From: Rodentolepis nana
Lineage: Eukaryota > Platyhelminthes > Cestoda > Cyclophyllidea > Hymenolepididae
Length of the DNA stretch: 33,578 nucleotides
Direction of reading: 5' to 3'
NCBI GenBank assembly: GCA_900617975.1
Contig: UZAE01012702.1
Coordinates: 1 to 33,578 of the forward strand
Numbering within the stretch: the first letter of the stretch is position 1; every line of letters starts with the position of its first letter. Shown here in pieces: positions 22,701 through 32,900 of this stretch. The translations under genes and the position numbers were made by a program. Under the pieces are notes generated by a model, which worked only from the letters and a program-made list of their open reading frames with translations, did no database searches and had not been told where the DNA came from.

Positions 22701-24949
22701 TTTAATCGTGGTAAGCTTTTTTTGCATTCTGTCTTAAATTTAGGTCGTGGTGGGTTTCCCGGAAAGTCCCTTTTATGCATTGTCTGCTCCAATCTTATAT
22801 AAACGCCTTTTCTCCTCCTTGAATATAGACACTTCCGAATCAAGGCTTCTAAATTGGTGGCCTGGGATGGTGGGCTTAGTATTGTGGGCATCCTTGATGT
22901 TCCAATTATGTGTTGTCCCTGACTGAAATTAGGGCTTCTGTTCCGCTAATTCAATAACACTCGTATTTGTCCTTTTTTTCAGTGTGGCGAAGTTGTTTCA
23001 ATTCGCCTAGTACGTGACTACGCGGGTAAATCAAAAGGTTTCGGCTATGTCGAATTCCCCTCTCCAGACCAGGCGGCATTGGCTTTGGAGCTTGATCGTA
23101 CTCCTATTAACACAAAGACTGCAAAGGGAGTCATTGGTAGGCCGATGTTCGTGTCCGTCTGTGATACAACTCGATCAAAGCCCTCGGGATTCCATTATAG
23201 CACTGGGTTTCCGGAGCCCAAAAAGCTGTTTGTCAAGAACCTTGACAAAGTGGTCAGTGAGGAGGCGTTGAAGACATTCTTCGGCCAGGTACTACTTCCA
23301 CTTATTTATAATATGCTCACCTGCATGGGAATTTAGGGTTCAAAATTTCTGTTTTTCATTCGTATAAATTTAAAGCCATCTTTGGGAGGGACTTTCTGAT
23401 AAGTGATTCACGTACTTGACATCTATGCTGACTTGTTTGGACTGGGACTATGTAGGCTTTCTTCGAGGTTTTTCTTGTCATCTAACGACAATAGGGGGGA
23501 GGTTTTGGAAATGGGGAAAGCTGGCAGCCCGAAGGCGATAGCTAATCCCCCCCCCCCCCCCTCCCCTACTGCCCATTCCATTAAAACGTCAGCCCAGATC
23601 TACCCAAAATCAAAGGAAAACTGAGTAATTTAATGGAGCCTATTGAGCTTGCATAGCCTCAGTGAGCATATCATTGATCATACGGTGGTTTTGGCAGAGT
23701 AGCACATTCATACACACGAGAGCGTAGGACAATTGTGCGCACGTAGAAACGGGAATCTATTTACTGGGGTCGGCTCTAACTTGTCCCTCCTTGTCAATTT
23801 TAGCACGGCAAAGTGGTTAGCGTTCGGTTGGCTACGTTCCGCAACGGGGTGCCGAAGGGTCACGCATATGTGGAGTTCGCCACTGAAGAGGAGGCCAGTC
23901 GGGCTCTTACAGCCACCGATGGTGCTCAAATTGGTTCCAAGGCCATTTCTGTTGCTATTAGCAATCCACCACCTCGTCCAAGTGGCAGTGGTAACCAACA
24001 GTCTCATCCACCACAACCAACTCATCACCAGCAACAGCAACAGTCGAAATCGAAATCATCTACAAATCCAACAGTCGTGTAAGTTATCCACCTTTTATTT
24101 TTGATCGTTTCCTCATCCCTATTTATTTAAGTAAGGTGTAACGTATTTGGAAAGGTTTGTCAAAGATCTTGAACACTCTATGGTGAACATGTCTCAGTAT
24201 CCGATTTTGATTCCTAGCCATCCTATCCACCCCCCCCCCCCCGCTACCCATGCAACGATAGAATATGACGAGCCCATACCGATGGTCGAAGCGCTTTATT
24301 GAGTATAAAGAGAAGCCGTGTGTGTGTGTGTTTGGGTGTGGATTAATACGTAGATGCGAGTGTTTGTTCTTATTGTGCGAAGGGAGCTTATGTGGACTGA
24401 TAGAGATACCACGTGTTCGATTTTTTTAGTTGCGGCGACCGGGTCGGGCGTTGTCTTATAAACTTCTACTTGCCTGGGTCGATAAATTAAGCACTTTCCT
24501 TTCTGCTCTCATTTATAACGTTGTAACAAATGGTTAATTGATTTATTGGGAGGGTGAGCAAAAGTTAATAAAGTTGACCTTTGCAAATCAATCATTCTCC
24601 AATCGCCGTGTCTCGAAGGTAATTGATAAGGCGCACCTCAGCCGCAGTAAGGTGTTTCATGGAGGGAAGTGGTTTTGTGATGATATTTTTTGTTCAGTTA
24701 AAAACGAGAATTTAATCGCGCCTCCCAAGGCGAAGACACATTTGCCTCATAACCATGGCCGCAATATCCATATTTTTTCTCTTTCAAAGACGATCAACGG
24801 CCCACACTCAGTTGGCCTTTATGCCTAGAGCACTTCATCGGACAGCTGGGGGTGGTTCCACCGATTCAACAAAAGACGACGCCGCAGCAGCAGCAACTGG
24901 TCCACCGAAGAGTAATGCTGACTTCCGAAAAATGTTCCTCAAACAATGA
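14196..24949 (+). CDS. SART3: SART3 orthologue (U4/U6 snRNP recycling factor, Tip110 / Prp24-like)
   Basis: Nuclear factor that helps reassemble U4/U6 snRNP after splicing. Sixteen exons: 14196-14273, 14320-14446, 14501-14605, 15264-15460, 15510-15585, 15629-16234, 16481-16603, 17136-17195, 17246-17304, 18746-18858, 19340-19586, 20001-20108, 22020-22205, 22983-23288, 23804-24078, 24790-24949. The product is 941 residues; human SART3 is 963. An acidic N-terminus is followed by HAT repeats (about 27-590; PLTPELWLDWFEDE, VDLWLEYCHFAIGE, DIERARELWKTM), a basic linker (about 598-633), RRM1 (from 674), RRM2 (from 777), a Pro/His/Gln-rich spacer and the C-terminal TQLAFMPRALHR and SNADFRKMFLKQ motifs. 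Every phase fits if intron 2 is GC-AG. Intron 5 uses gtttgt. Two antisense SINE-like copies lie in introns 9 and 12. Confidence 0.95.
14606..15263 (+). other. SART3 intron 3
   Basis: A 658-nt T-rich intron (donor gtaatt, acceptor tttgtag). No repeat or other feature was recognised. Confidence 0.85.
16604..17135 (+). other. SART3 intron 7 with a 24-nt poly-G run
   Basis: A 532-nt intron (donor gtgcgc, acceptor attag). It contains an uninterrupted run of 24 G at 16714-16737, followed by purine-rich sequence. Confidence 0.85.
16714..16737. repeat. 24-nt poly-G run
   Basis: Uninterrupted G run in SART3 intron 7, followed by GAGAGAGGAGA. Confidence 0.95.
17768..18094 (-). mobile_element. SINE-like retroposon, full-length copy with perfect target-site duplication
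   Basis: A 327-nt copy in SART3 intron 9, antisense to the gene. In its own sense it starts GGGGTGTGCGATAG and ends in an AAATAAATAAATA tail. It is flanked by GAATTCACGGA at 17757-17767 and 18095-18105, an 11-bp perfect target-site duplication. This fixes the element's ends and shows target-primed insertion. Confidence 0.9.
20624..20638. repeat. (GA)n tract
   Basis: A short GA dinucleotide run in SART3 intron 12. Confidence 0.85.
21631..21955 (-). mobile_element. SINE-like retroposon, full-length copy in SART3 intron 12
   Basis: The same family as 17768-18094, with the full head (ends ...CGCACACCCC on the plus strand) and a degraded tail. No clean target-site duplication was found. It lies antisense to SART3 and keeps both the antisense acceptor (ggcag at 21651) and donor (GGAG|gtaagt after 21935). 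Confidence 0.88.
22206..22982 (+). other. SART3 intron 13
   Basis: A 777-nt intron splitting RRM1 (donor gtctgt, acceptor tttttcag). No repeat was recognised. Confidence 0.85.
23289..23803 (+). other. SART3 intron 14 with a poly-C run
   Basis: A 515-nt intron splitting RRM2. It contains a run of 15 C at 23547-23561. The donor gtacta is weak, but phase and homology fix the junction. Confidence 0.85.
24079..24789 (+). other. SART3 intron 15
   Basis: A 711-nt intron with a 13-nt poly-C run (24230-24242) and a (GT)n tract (24318-24331). Nothing else was recognised. Confidence 0.85.
24318..24331. repeat. (GT)n tract
   Basis: A short GT dinucleotide run in SART3 intron 15. Confidence 0.85.
24790..24949 (+). 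other. SART3 C-terminal LSm-contact exon
   Basis: The last exon encodes TQLAFMPRALHR and ends in SNADFRKMFLKQ, matching the conserved extreme C-terminus of SART3. In the yeast orthologue Prp24 the equivalent tail contacts LSm proteins. The two motifs are separated by a low-complexity Gly/Ser/Ala stretch. Confidence 0.88.
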
Positions 24950-25341
24950 GAAAAAAAGGATATATAGTCTCTGCCCTTCTTGCGCTTTTTAATATTACAA
25001 ATACATTTTGTCAGTAAATCATTCATTTCTATACATATTAAAATTATCTTTTCATCTCTCATTCACTTGAGGGAATCAGTCAAAGCGTAATGAGATGTTA
25101 AATTAGTAGATTGGGACCACGAGTTGACGTGCTCTCCACTAAAGTGTTTGAAGAGACCACGAGGGTGTGGAGAGGTAGAGATTAGGGAGGCCATTCAGGA
25201 CGAGTAGAATCTTAGTTGTGAGAAATGGTGAAATAAGACCCTCTGAGAGCTGTTCTGGTTCAGTTTTCCCTGTTATTCGTGGCTTGCAGATTGGGGGGGG
25301 GGGACTNCGACAGCTTTTTAAAACCTAGTATTAAAGATTGG

Positions 25342-25672
25342 GGGGGGTGTGCGATGGACTTACCTCCGCATGGTGCACCCTGGGCAACATACTCATACGA
25401 CAAAAAGGGTCTATAAACCGGCAGTTGATTTCTCACTTCAAACTACCATCACCCCACTGTGTGTCATATCCCACAACAACTTCACGGTACTCACCTCACC
25501 TTTTTCTCTACCTTTGTGTCTGTCTGTTTTACATCTTTGAAACACTCTTCTGTCCCCCCCCCCTCTCGACTTTTTTTCACCTCGATGTTCCTTCCCCTCT
25601 GTGAAGCCTGAAATCAACATGAGGGCTAATGTTAACTAATAAAACGCCAGCCATTTGATTTAAATTAAATAA
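25342..25672 (+). mobile_element. SINE-like retroposon, full-length copy downstream of SART3
   Basis: Full head and tail. The flanks AGTATTAAAGATTGG (25327-25341) and AGTATTGAAGGTTGG (25673-25687) match at 13 of 15 positions, a slightly decayed target-site duplication. The tail carries AATAAA at 25668-25673. Confidence 0.88.
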
Positions 25673-25984
25673 AGTATTGAAGGTTGGATAAAGAGGTGCT
25701 TTACTTTGCACGACAGTTTTTCGATGGTAGCGTGGCAGACAACTCACGCGAGTCTGCGGAAGCAGTTGTCATGGATGTGACTTTCATTAATGCATGACCT
25801 CTACACCCTCACGAAAGTTGGCCGATAGGATATTGGCTGAATGTCATTTTTCATCAATCCACTTAAGATGAGTGATGGGAAATGTCAATTCGAGTGCACT
25901 TTACGTTGGGCAAGCTGCTTTCGGCTGCTCGGCTTTAGAGCGCTGCATAGTATGGTGGCACCATACACAGTAGTCAGCACCGTC

Positions 25985-26190
25985 TTCTATAAACCGGCAG
26001 TTGACTTCAAACTACCATGACCCGTCTGTATGCTGTATTCGACCACTTCCATCGTTGTGTCTGTCTCTTTTACATCTGTGAACCCCTCTCGACTTTTTGT
26101 CACTTTGATGTCCCTTCCCTATGTGAAGCCCGAAGTCAACTAATGGACAAATGATAACTATCACGAAGCCTGCCATTTGATATAAATAAA
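25985..26190 (+). mobile_element. SINE-like retroposon, 5'-truncated copy
   Basis: Begins in the body at CTATAAACCGGCAGTTGAC and runs to the tail TATAAATAAATT. The head is missing. It lies in the SART3-DENND5 gap. Confidence 0.85.
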
Positions 26191-26570
26191 TTATGGAAGG
26201 CGCTTTCTAGGCAGACTTTGGAACTATTACAATACTGTCATATATCCAATGAGAGCGATTAAGCATACTCAAAATAGGAAATGACTGAAAGCGCTCTTCT
26301 GTGATGGCCGTGCACCCAGGCACCACCCAATCACTTAAGCCTTCTATCCAGCCTCCATTTCTCAGGGTTTCTGATTTATTCAACCAACAACCACTTTCTA
26401 GAGATGAGACGATAGGCCGGCACTTGTTCAAAGCTACCTCACTCTTCTTCCACACGCTTTTAAACACCCAATCTTCCCGCAAGAAATGCCCTATTTGAAG
26501 CTAATATTGGAGATTATGGCGAACCCCTATAGAGTACAAAAGTCACAAATGAAGATTACACTAGAGTATG

Positions 26571-26576
26571 TTTATT
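26571..26576 (-). terminator. Poly(A) signal of DENND5
   Basis: AATAAA on the minus strand (tttatt on the plus strand), 83 nt after the DENND5 stop codon. Confidence 0.7.
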
Positions 26577-26658
26577 GCACCTTAAAAATGAATAAAATGC
26601 CACACGATTAAATAAATAAGTCATGAGATCATTTTTACAAAAAAAATCAATGTCAAAT

Positions 26659-29600
26659 TCAATCGATGGTCGCCGTCAAAGATGATTCGGCATCTGAACA
26701 AGATCCAAGCAGGGCTGGATCCAATTTGAACTTAAAGTCGTTCAATGTGGTCAGAAGTGTTTGAACGCTGTCTCTTAGATCTGGATCCATCAAAAAGTTT
26801 GGAATCCTAGTATCGTACATCTGCTTTACCAAATTGGGCGCTGATGTAGCAAGAACCGGGAACCAAGAAGCTATAGTGTGATCCCTACAGCCGATGCAGA
26901 CCATTCTCTGGAACTTTCCGAGTTTCCCAATCTGGGAGCCACTTCTGTTAACATGTTGGAATGTGGAGATGAAGTTTTCAAGAGCGAAGATTGATCGAGT
27001 ACTGTTGTAATATTGCCTGCGTTGGAGAGCAACACCGGGAGAACAAGGTTGAGATTGCCATCCACTGCAGGAAGTGGCAGACGGTTGAATTGGTGGCAAA
27101 GCGGAACTCTTCAACGAGAGGCGAGGAGTGGCTCTGCCTAAAAGAGGTGTTCGCCGACCAGAAGAATCGAGATTTCTCGGACCGGATCCAGATGTGCTCT
27201 GACGTGGAAGGGTTCTAGCAAAACACGGAGAGGTGGCAAAACTCACGTCGAAACCGCCAATATTCACTGAAGTACCGTCTGTGACGTCTATGTGACGGCT
27301 TGACTGTTGATTCTCGTTGCTTACAATTCGAGCATGGTGCTCAACGAAGCGTTCTAGATAAGAAGAAACACTCATCTAAATCAATAGCATGAGTCTATTT
27401 TGAGATTAGCTTTGCCTATCGTTAATTTCAACTGCCACCCGATCAATTTACGGGGAAGGACTTCGTAGTAAAGTCAAGTACCTAAATCTCAAAGAGGGAA
27501 ATCACGTGTGAAATGGAATGTGCTTCAACACCAAAGAGAGAAATCATTCCCAAAAGAAAAAAGATTCTGAAAGGAAGTCACCAGGCAGCGTAAATATTGG
27601 ATTGCAACTGGTTAAAAGAACAATGATATGGTGTGTTCTCTGACTACATTCCAACGGAAGCACCCGAAGATGTCTGTGAAATAGGCGATCAAGAAGGAAA
27701 ATTGAGGATTTTGGAAAGCTGGCATGTGGTCATTAAAAGTGGTTGGGAAAAACGATATTGTTGAATAATTGTTTTCAAATTCGGAATGTTCAAATTTCAC
27801 ATCCTCTCTCCTCGTTTCCCGCTTGTGTCATTGCAAGAAAGTGGACCAAAATGACCACTAATAATCGTGATTATTCAACATGGAACTAGAGAAAAGTGTA
27901 CTTTTCATCATGAGAAGCGGGCGACATGGAATAACCCGGAGTCCAACGAATGATAACAGAGAGCGTTTTGTCACATTTGAATTCTAGGTTCCAAATAGGC
28001 GATTCGCGTTCCAAAACTCGAATTTCATTAGTCAACCAATAGAATGCAGTCAGTGTTTTTCTATAACGCTTGGTTCTTATTCAAGAGCAGGTAGTCTAGT
28101 CCATTGCATTCATTTTGTTTTCAAATAGTTGTGAACGTAAATCGTTTAGATGGTAGTCATCAGCACGCATTTTTAACTAGACGTAATAAGACTCCTGATA
28201 ATAAACAAGAATTGCAACTAATTTCGCTTGCAATATGTGCATTAAAACGCCTCTATTAACATTTCATTTCGGGGGCGTGCGATAGACTTATCTCCACGTG
28301 GCGCACCCTGGGCAACGTATACTCATACAGTTAAAAAGTCTACTAACTGGCAATTGACTACTGACTTCAAACTACCATCACCCCACCGTGTGTCATATTC
28401 AACCACTTCACAGTACTCACCTCACCTTTTTTCTACCCTTTCTACCTTCGCCTTTGAAACACTCTTCTGTCCCCCCTCTCGACTTTTTCACTTTGATGTT
28501 CCCCCTCCTCCTCTTTGAAGCCTGAAGTCAACTAAAGAGCTAATGATAACCATCAAAACGCCTGCCATTCGATATAAATAAATAAATTAAACATTTAATT
28601 TCGTGATTCGATTAGGATTGCGCACGACCCTAGCGCAATAGCCTTCATACTAATATCCATGGGAAATGATGACTTGCCAAAGAAATCCCAAGCATAAAGA
28701 CGTCGACGATTGAAAACGCCGGAGGAGTGAATGCCATGCGTGAAGACAGCCTCTAGCGCGGGTACCAAGCCGTGCTCCTTGCCACAAAGCAGAGCCGAGA
28801 GGGACATGAATGATTCCGCCTGGCCTGTGCAGGCGAAGTGCTTGGCCAATCGATTCACAGCGTTGGCCAGATGATCCAAAACTGTGCTGGTGGCTGCAAA
28901 AATGGGCGGATATTGTTATGTTCGCTGAAAGTCTTGATTAACGCTGATAACGGGATAACGGAAGGATGTCAAAATGGAATACCCATCCCTCCCCCCCCCC
29001 CCGNCCCATCCCCCCCCCCCCCCCTGATCAACGCCATTTTCAACTCCCTCTTGCAAAACTATTATTAACAAAGAATTATCTAAGCGAGATAAGCAATTAA
29101 AGTACCAAACCACCTTCAAGAGCTAATATCATAAATACCCGCCTAAAAGTGCCATTTATCGGAGTATTTCGCTAAAATTTTAAGTCAACACTGAATTCAT
29201 ACCTCTGAGTCAGCTGATAAAACTATTTCAAAATTTGGAAGTTGTCTAGGATAGAAGAGGGACTTGTGCATTCTGCAAGCACTCCGATGCTGTTGACAGG
29301 GATCGCCAATTAAGAGTGCACCCAGAACAAAACAAGGCTATTTGATCCGATTAACATAAGAAATCATCACCACGAACACATGTACTTTCATCTTCAAAGG
29401 CTCTATTACAAGCCTCTCCTTAAAATAATTTCCACTCTCATAGAAGTTAAGCGTTCCGCTTGAACAAAGAAAGTAACATTTGAAGCTCATCTGGTGGAGT
29501 ACTTGTATACTTTCACCTCCCCCACCCACCTTCTGTCCCTCTCTTAGTAATTATATGGAACAATACAGTTTTTCATGTCATTGAAAATTAATGTGAATCG

Positions 29601-32600
29601 ACAATCGCTTTAAGCAACTCTGGGATCAAGGTCAATTTATGTCTGCATATCCCATTAAACCTCATAGTAAGGCTCTCATTCGCATTCCGTAAATGATATC
29701 AGCAACTTACCAAGATCGAGAACAGTGTCTGAGTAAAGTCGCGTTAGGGGAGTGGTGGTTATTGAAGCAGTGTCCTCATTTTCCACAGAAGGGCTGATCA
29801 TGGATCGCGGGATAATAACTTACAAATAGGAATAGAGAATAGATTTTTGAGAATTTCACCAAATTTCATAGTTTTGTTTTAACCTTTACACCTTACCAGT
29901 TCCTTGTTTAGTCACCTGTGCTATTTGACCAATTAGGAGGCGTTCACAACTATTATCTTCAACCCCACGACCCAACCAATGACCGCAAGGGAATCTACAC
30001 AAAAAAAACAAAAATATGTTTAATCCAAGTTAAAATTCGAAGAGACGGAAAAAAAGAAAAGGCAAACCCACAGATAAGTGTGGTTAGTTAGCGGTGTGAT
30101 AACAATCACAGCCTCCACAAACATATTAGGTGAGAAACCCGCGTTGTCATGGCCAATAAGAAGAGTGCTTAGTATGCCCAGATTTTCATGCTAAAATGAA
30201 GGTATACAATAGACACTATGACTGATATTAAGTGATAGTAAAAAAAAATATCAAAATTAAGAAAAGATGGAAAGAAGGCACAGAAAATCGGCGAGAGGAA
30301 AAAGAACCCAACCAACCGCGCAAAATAACACCGTTAAAAGTGGGAAAAAAAACTCACACTAAATTCAACATAAGAAGGCGAGGCTCTAGACAGATGAATA
30401 TGTCCAGAATTTCCCAAATGACCTCTCAAGCAAACCCAGGCATTAGCCGACGAGGCCAATGGCAACCGACTTCGAGTCCCGCCTGTCATTCCTCCTGTTA
30501 TAATTGCTACTCGGTAGGTCATTTGAGCCTTCTGTAGCATTCTTGTGAAAGAATAATAATCCACAGCATTAAGGGAGAGAAGGTGAATAAGGAATTGCTC
30601 CCTTTCCTCCTCACAGCGCAGGAAAGCGTGACGTGAATAGAGCTCCCTAGGCATAAGAAATATTAACCGTAAAATAGTGCCTACTTAAATGATACAAGTA
30701 CATAAGAATATCTAACTCACCTCAGAAGAGTTGAATCCGACATAAGGAGTTTGAGATGGGTAGAAAGGCGTTTTTTCTCTAGAGCAAGACGCACAAAAGC
30801 CCTCGCTAAGCCAATGTTAGTTCGGAGTTTGTAGCCACCAGCAGCTGTTGAAGAGGAAGCAACACTTTTGACAGCCTCCACATCGTCAATGAAAGCCGTG
30901 GTAGACGTTCCATCAAGGTCCAGAAGATTCGATACCGAGATAATTACCGAATCGTCAGTAGCGCCACTTGTATTCGAGGAGTCAATAGGTGCCGGGGTGT
31001 TTGATCTAGAATTATTTGCGAAATCAGACCAATATTACTGTGCCTTGTTGAAAAAAGGGAAGCCAGTCCTATCTACCTGTCCACAATACACAGACAAACC
31101 AAGGAGCACGATCATTATTGGAATTAAATCAATCGAGTAACAATTTCTGAATGCTGTGGGCATAACCTCACCCGTGACGAAGGAAGTTAGTTAATGAAAT
31201 TGAATCATTAGGACATCCTTAGCCAAATGTTACCTACTGTGAGAAACCGAACAATAGGTAAACAGAAACCCTCGTGCCTAGAATAGGACTAGGAGAAAAG
31301 GGCTGATCAGACGAGAAATGAAACGAAGTACTTTTGACAACAAAAGTCCGGATGCGCAGAAATGAAACTGAGAAAGATCCGCCAGTTGAACAAAAGAAAG
31401 AATTGACTCAAGCAGGCAAACACAAATCAAAAGAATTTAGACAAAATTTTTCGAAATTCAAACATAGGTAGACAGGTAGGCACAATCATTTATCCTGAAT
31501 CACTGGTGATCTGATATTTTGCCTACCCTGGGTACGATTTCACACTACGGATGGCCTGCGTTAAGCGTTCAGGAAAGAAATAAGTATTAAAGGACCTTTC
31601 CACACAAATAAGGGGAAAAGGGCGAACAGTCAGAAATCACTCAAATAGAAGTACAACAAACCTGCTTCGAGATGGTGTCCAAAGAGCTCGACGAAATCGG
31701 CTTGCAGTCAGAGGAGACTTTGCACTCGCAGAACTCTCAATGGGCACTGGAGAAGCCGCTGCTGTTGTAGAGGACCTCCGAGGTAAACTATCGTGTTTCC
31801 GCAGTGAAGCAGACGCGCCAGAAGCTCTTGCTGTCGATGCAGAACGTGGCAGTCGAGATGGTAAAGCAGGAGAATGAGTCGGTGTCCGAGAGGGAAGTAA
31901 ACCAACCGATTGCGGAGATTCATGAGCATTGCGTTTCACAAAGCCTTGAATATGGGCCCAAAGCGCTGATGCACCCTAAATATGAAAAAATGCGATGAGC
32001 ATTTTGAACAGCCTCAACCATAAGAATCATCAAGGTCTGCTCTAGTGAATTCAGTGACTTATTATCAATCCTCAAGCTCATTGGAGGAAGCGCTTAGCGA
32101 TACTTTTATGAACAACCAATAGGAGGAATATTCACAGCAAGCTGTTTGTGTTGAAGGAAAAATATACTTAAGCCCCACATTACTGGAGATTCACCGAGGA
32201 GTACTGACTTCACAGAAGAGGAAACAGCCTATTTCAACTCCACCCTGATCCAACTCACGTGTTTCTTCTGAAGTCCATGAGACCAGATGCGCTCAAGAAG
32301 ATCACAGAGACCAGAGACCAACGTGTTCTCCTCAACTTCTGAAACTGATTGGTAGTTATGCCCTAGATGCAGAGCTTCGTGTCCCATCTTTTGAATCACC
32401 ATTCGCATTGTCTGAAACACGAGAGAGAAAGGCGAACTTAGAGGGCATATAACACTTGAGAATACCAGCGCTATTTGGTGAAATCAAAGTAGTTAAACCT
32501 AATGGGCCTTGTTAGTCCCAGTGACTTCCAAACCTCACACATTTTCGCCACAAGACTGGCTATTTACGAGGCAGACAGACAGTACTGTCGCTAAAATCTT

Positions 32601-32900
32601 CGTCTTCTTTTGCACTTGGCTAAGATAACTTTCAAGAAATGAGAAAATAGTAATTTCTGCTATATATCCCCAAAAATTCAAGCATTATAGCTGAATAGTA
32701 TACACTAGCCACTGTATGCATTCGCACTATTCATCATCAATGCAGACTCAAGTCAAACGTACACGATGTTTGCATTCCTCGAGGAGGGAGTCGACAATGT
32801 CCCAATGGGCTTGAGCCATTGATGGAGACTGAGAACCAGGCTCAAGACTAGTTGGAGCAGGACCAGTGAGAAGACGCGTCAAACCATCCCGTCCCTTCAT
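26659..32900 (-). CDS. DENND5: DENND5 (Rab6IP1) orthologue, 3' part, partial
   Basis: Family members are DENN-domain Rab regulators that bind Rab6 and act in endosome-Golgi traffic. Minus-strand exons in transcript order: 32900-32763, 32411-32259, 31975-31662, 31005-30721, 30646-30358, 30190-30072, 29994-29897, 29818-29711, 28893-28678, 27353-26659, giving 804 residues and stop. Domain order matches DENND5: RUN1 ([50 protein letters not shown]), PLAT ([41 protein letters not shown]), RUN2 ([40 protein letters not shown]). Phases fit at every junction, with one GC-AG intron (donor gcaagt at exon 28678). The N-terminal DENN module would lie right of the window, and no start codon is claimed. 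RUN1 and RUN2 both carry long Ser/Pro/Arg-rich inserts. DENND5A and DENND5B cannot be told apart here. Confidence 0.92.
27354..28677 (-). other. DENND5 last intron (GC-AG) with a SINE-like copy
   Basis: A 1.3-kb intron with donor TTTG|gcaagt and acceptor TTCTTATCTAG behind a strong pyrimidine tract. It contains a full SINE-like copy at 28272-28589, antisense to the gene. Confidence 0.75.
28272..28589 (+). mobile_element. SINE-like retroposon, full-length copy in DENND5 intron
   Basis: Flanked by AACATTTCATTTCG (28258-28271) and AACATTTAATTTCG (28590-28603), 13 of 14 identical. It is antisense to DENND5. In this copy the antisense donor is mutated (GGAG|ATAAGT). Confidence 0.88.
28894..29710 (-). 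other. DENND5 intron with paired poly-C runs
   Basis: An 817-nt intron containing two long C runs (28987-29002 and 29010-29024) separated by a few bases that include an N at 29004. Nothing else was recognised. Confidence 0.8.
28987..29024. repeat. Paired poly-C runs with ambiguous base
   Basis: C runs of 16 and 15 nt with an N at 29004 between them; a likely sequencing or assembly slip point. Confidence 0.9.
29897..30646 (-). other. DENND5 PLAT-domain exons
   Basis: Exons 30646-30358, 30190-30072 and 29994-29897 encode the PLAT beta-sandwich that separates the two RUN domains in DENND5. Signatures include [54 protein letters not shown]. The order and spacing match the vertebrate family. Confidence 0.9.
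30721..32411 (-). other. DENND5 RUN1 exons
   Basis: Exons 32411-32259, 31975-31662 and 31005-30721 carry the first RUN domain, the Rab6-binding region in mammals. Helix motifs [11 protein letters not shown] and [12 protein letters not shown] are spliced together in phase. They are followed by a long Ser/Arg/Pro-rich insert ([20 protein letters not shown] and after) before the conserved [16 protein letters not shown] helix. Confidence 0.88.
31006..31661 (-). other. DENND5 intron between RUN1 exons
   Basis: A 656-nt intron with donor gtttgt. Phase and homology fix both ends. No repeat or other feature was recognised. Confidence 0.8.

Larger units (their letters stand above)
22020..24078 (+). 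other. SART3 tandem RRM exons
   Basis: Exons 13-15 encode two RNA-recognition motifs. RRM1 has RNP2 VFISNL and RNP1 KGFGYVEF (713-720). RRM2 has RNP2 LFVKNL (777-782) and RNP1 KGHAYVEF (815-822). The joining segment GRPMFVSVCDTTRSKPSGFH closely follows the vertebrate SART3 inter-RRM linker. The aromatic stacking positions of RNP1 are kept in RRM1 (F, Y); in RRM2 a His replaces the first aromatic. Confidence 0.93.
24950..26570. other. Convergent intergenic region between SART3 and DENND5
   Basis: Both genes point into this 1.6-kb gap. It has no AATAAA close behind the SART3 stop; the nearest variant is AATACA at 25000-25005. It also holds an 11-G run with an ambiguous base (25293-25307) and two plus-oriented SINE-like copies (25342-25672 and 25985-26190). 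No gene was recognised. Confidence 0.65.
26659..28893 (-). other. DENND5 RUN2 exons
   Basis: Exons 28893-28678 and 27353-26659 encode the C-terminal RUN domain. Joining them through a GC donor gives [19 protein letters not shown], which aligns without gaps to the vertebrate WDFLEK helix. About 100 residues rich in Ser, Pro and Arg (about 26986-27311) then precede the conserved [12 protein letters not shown] and [16 protein letters not shown] parts. Confidence 0.85.

Noticed and set aside
26991..27218. 75-codon plus-strand ORF
   Set aside because: Antisense shadow of the DENND5 RUN2 exon.
30868..31140. 90-codon plus-strand ORF
   Set aside because: Antisense shadow of the DENND5 exon 31005-30721 plus intron.
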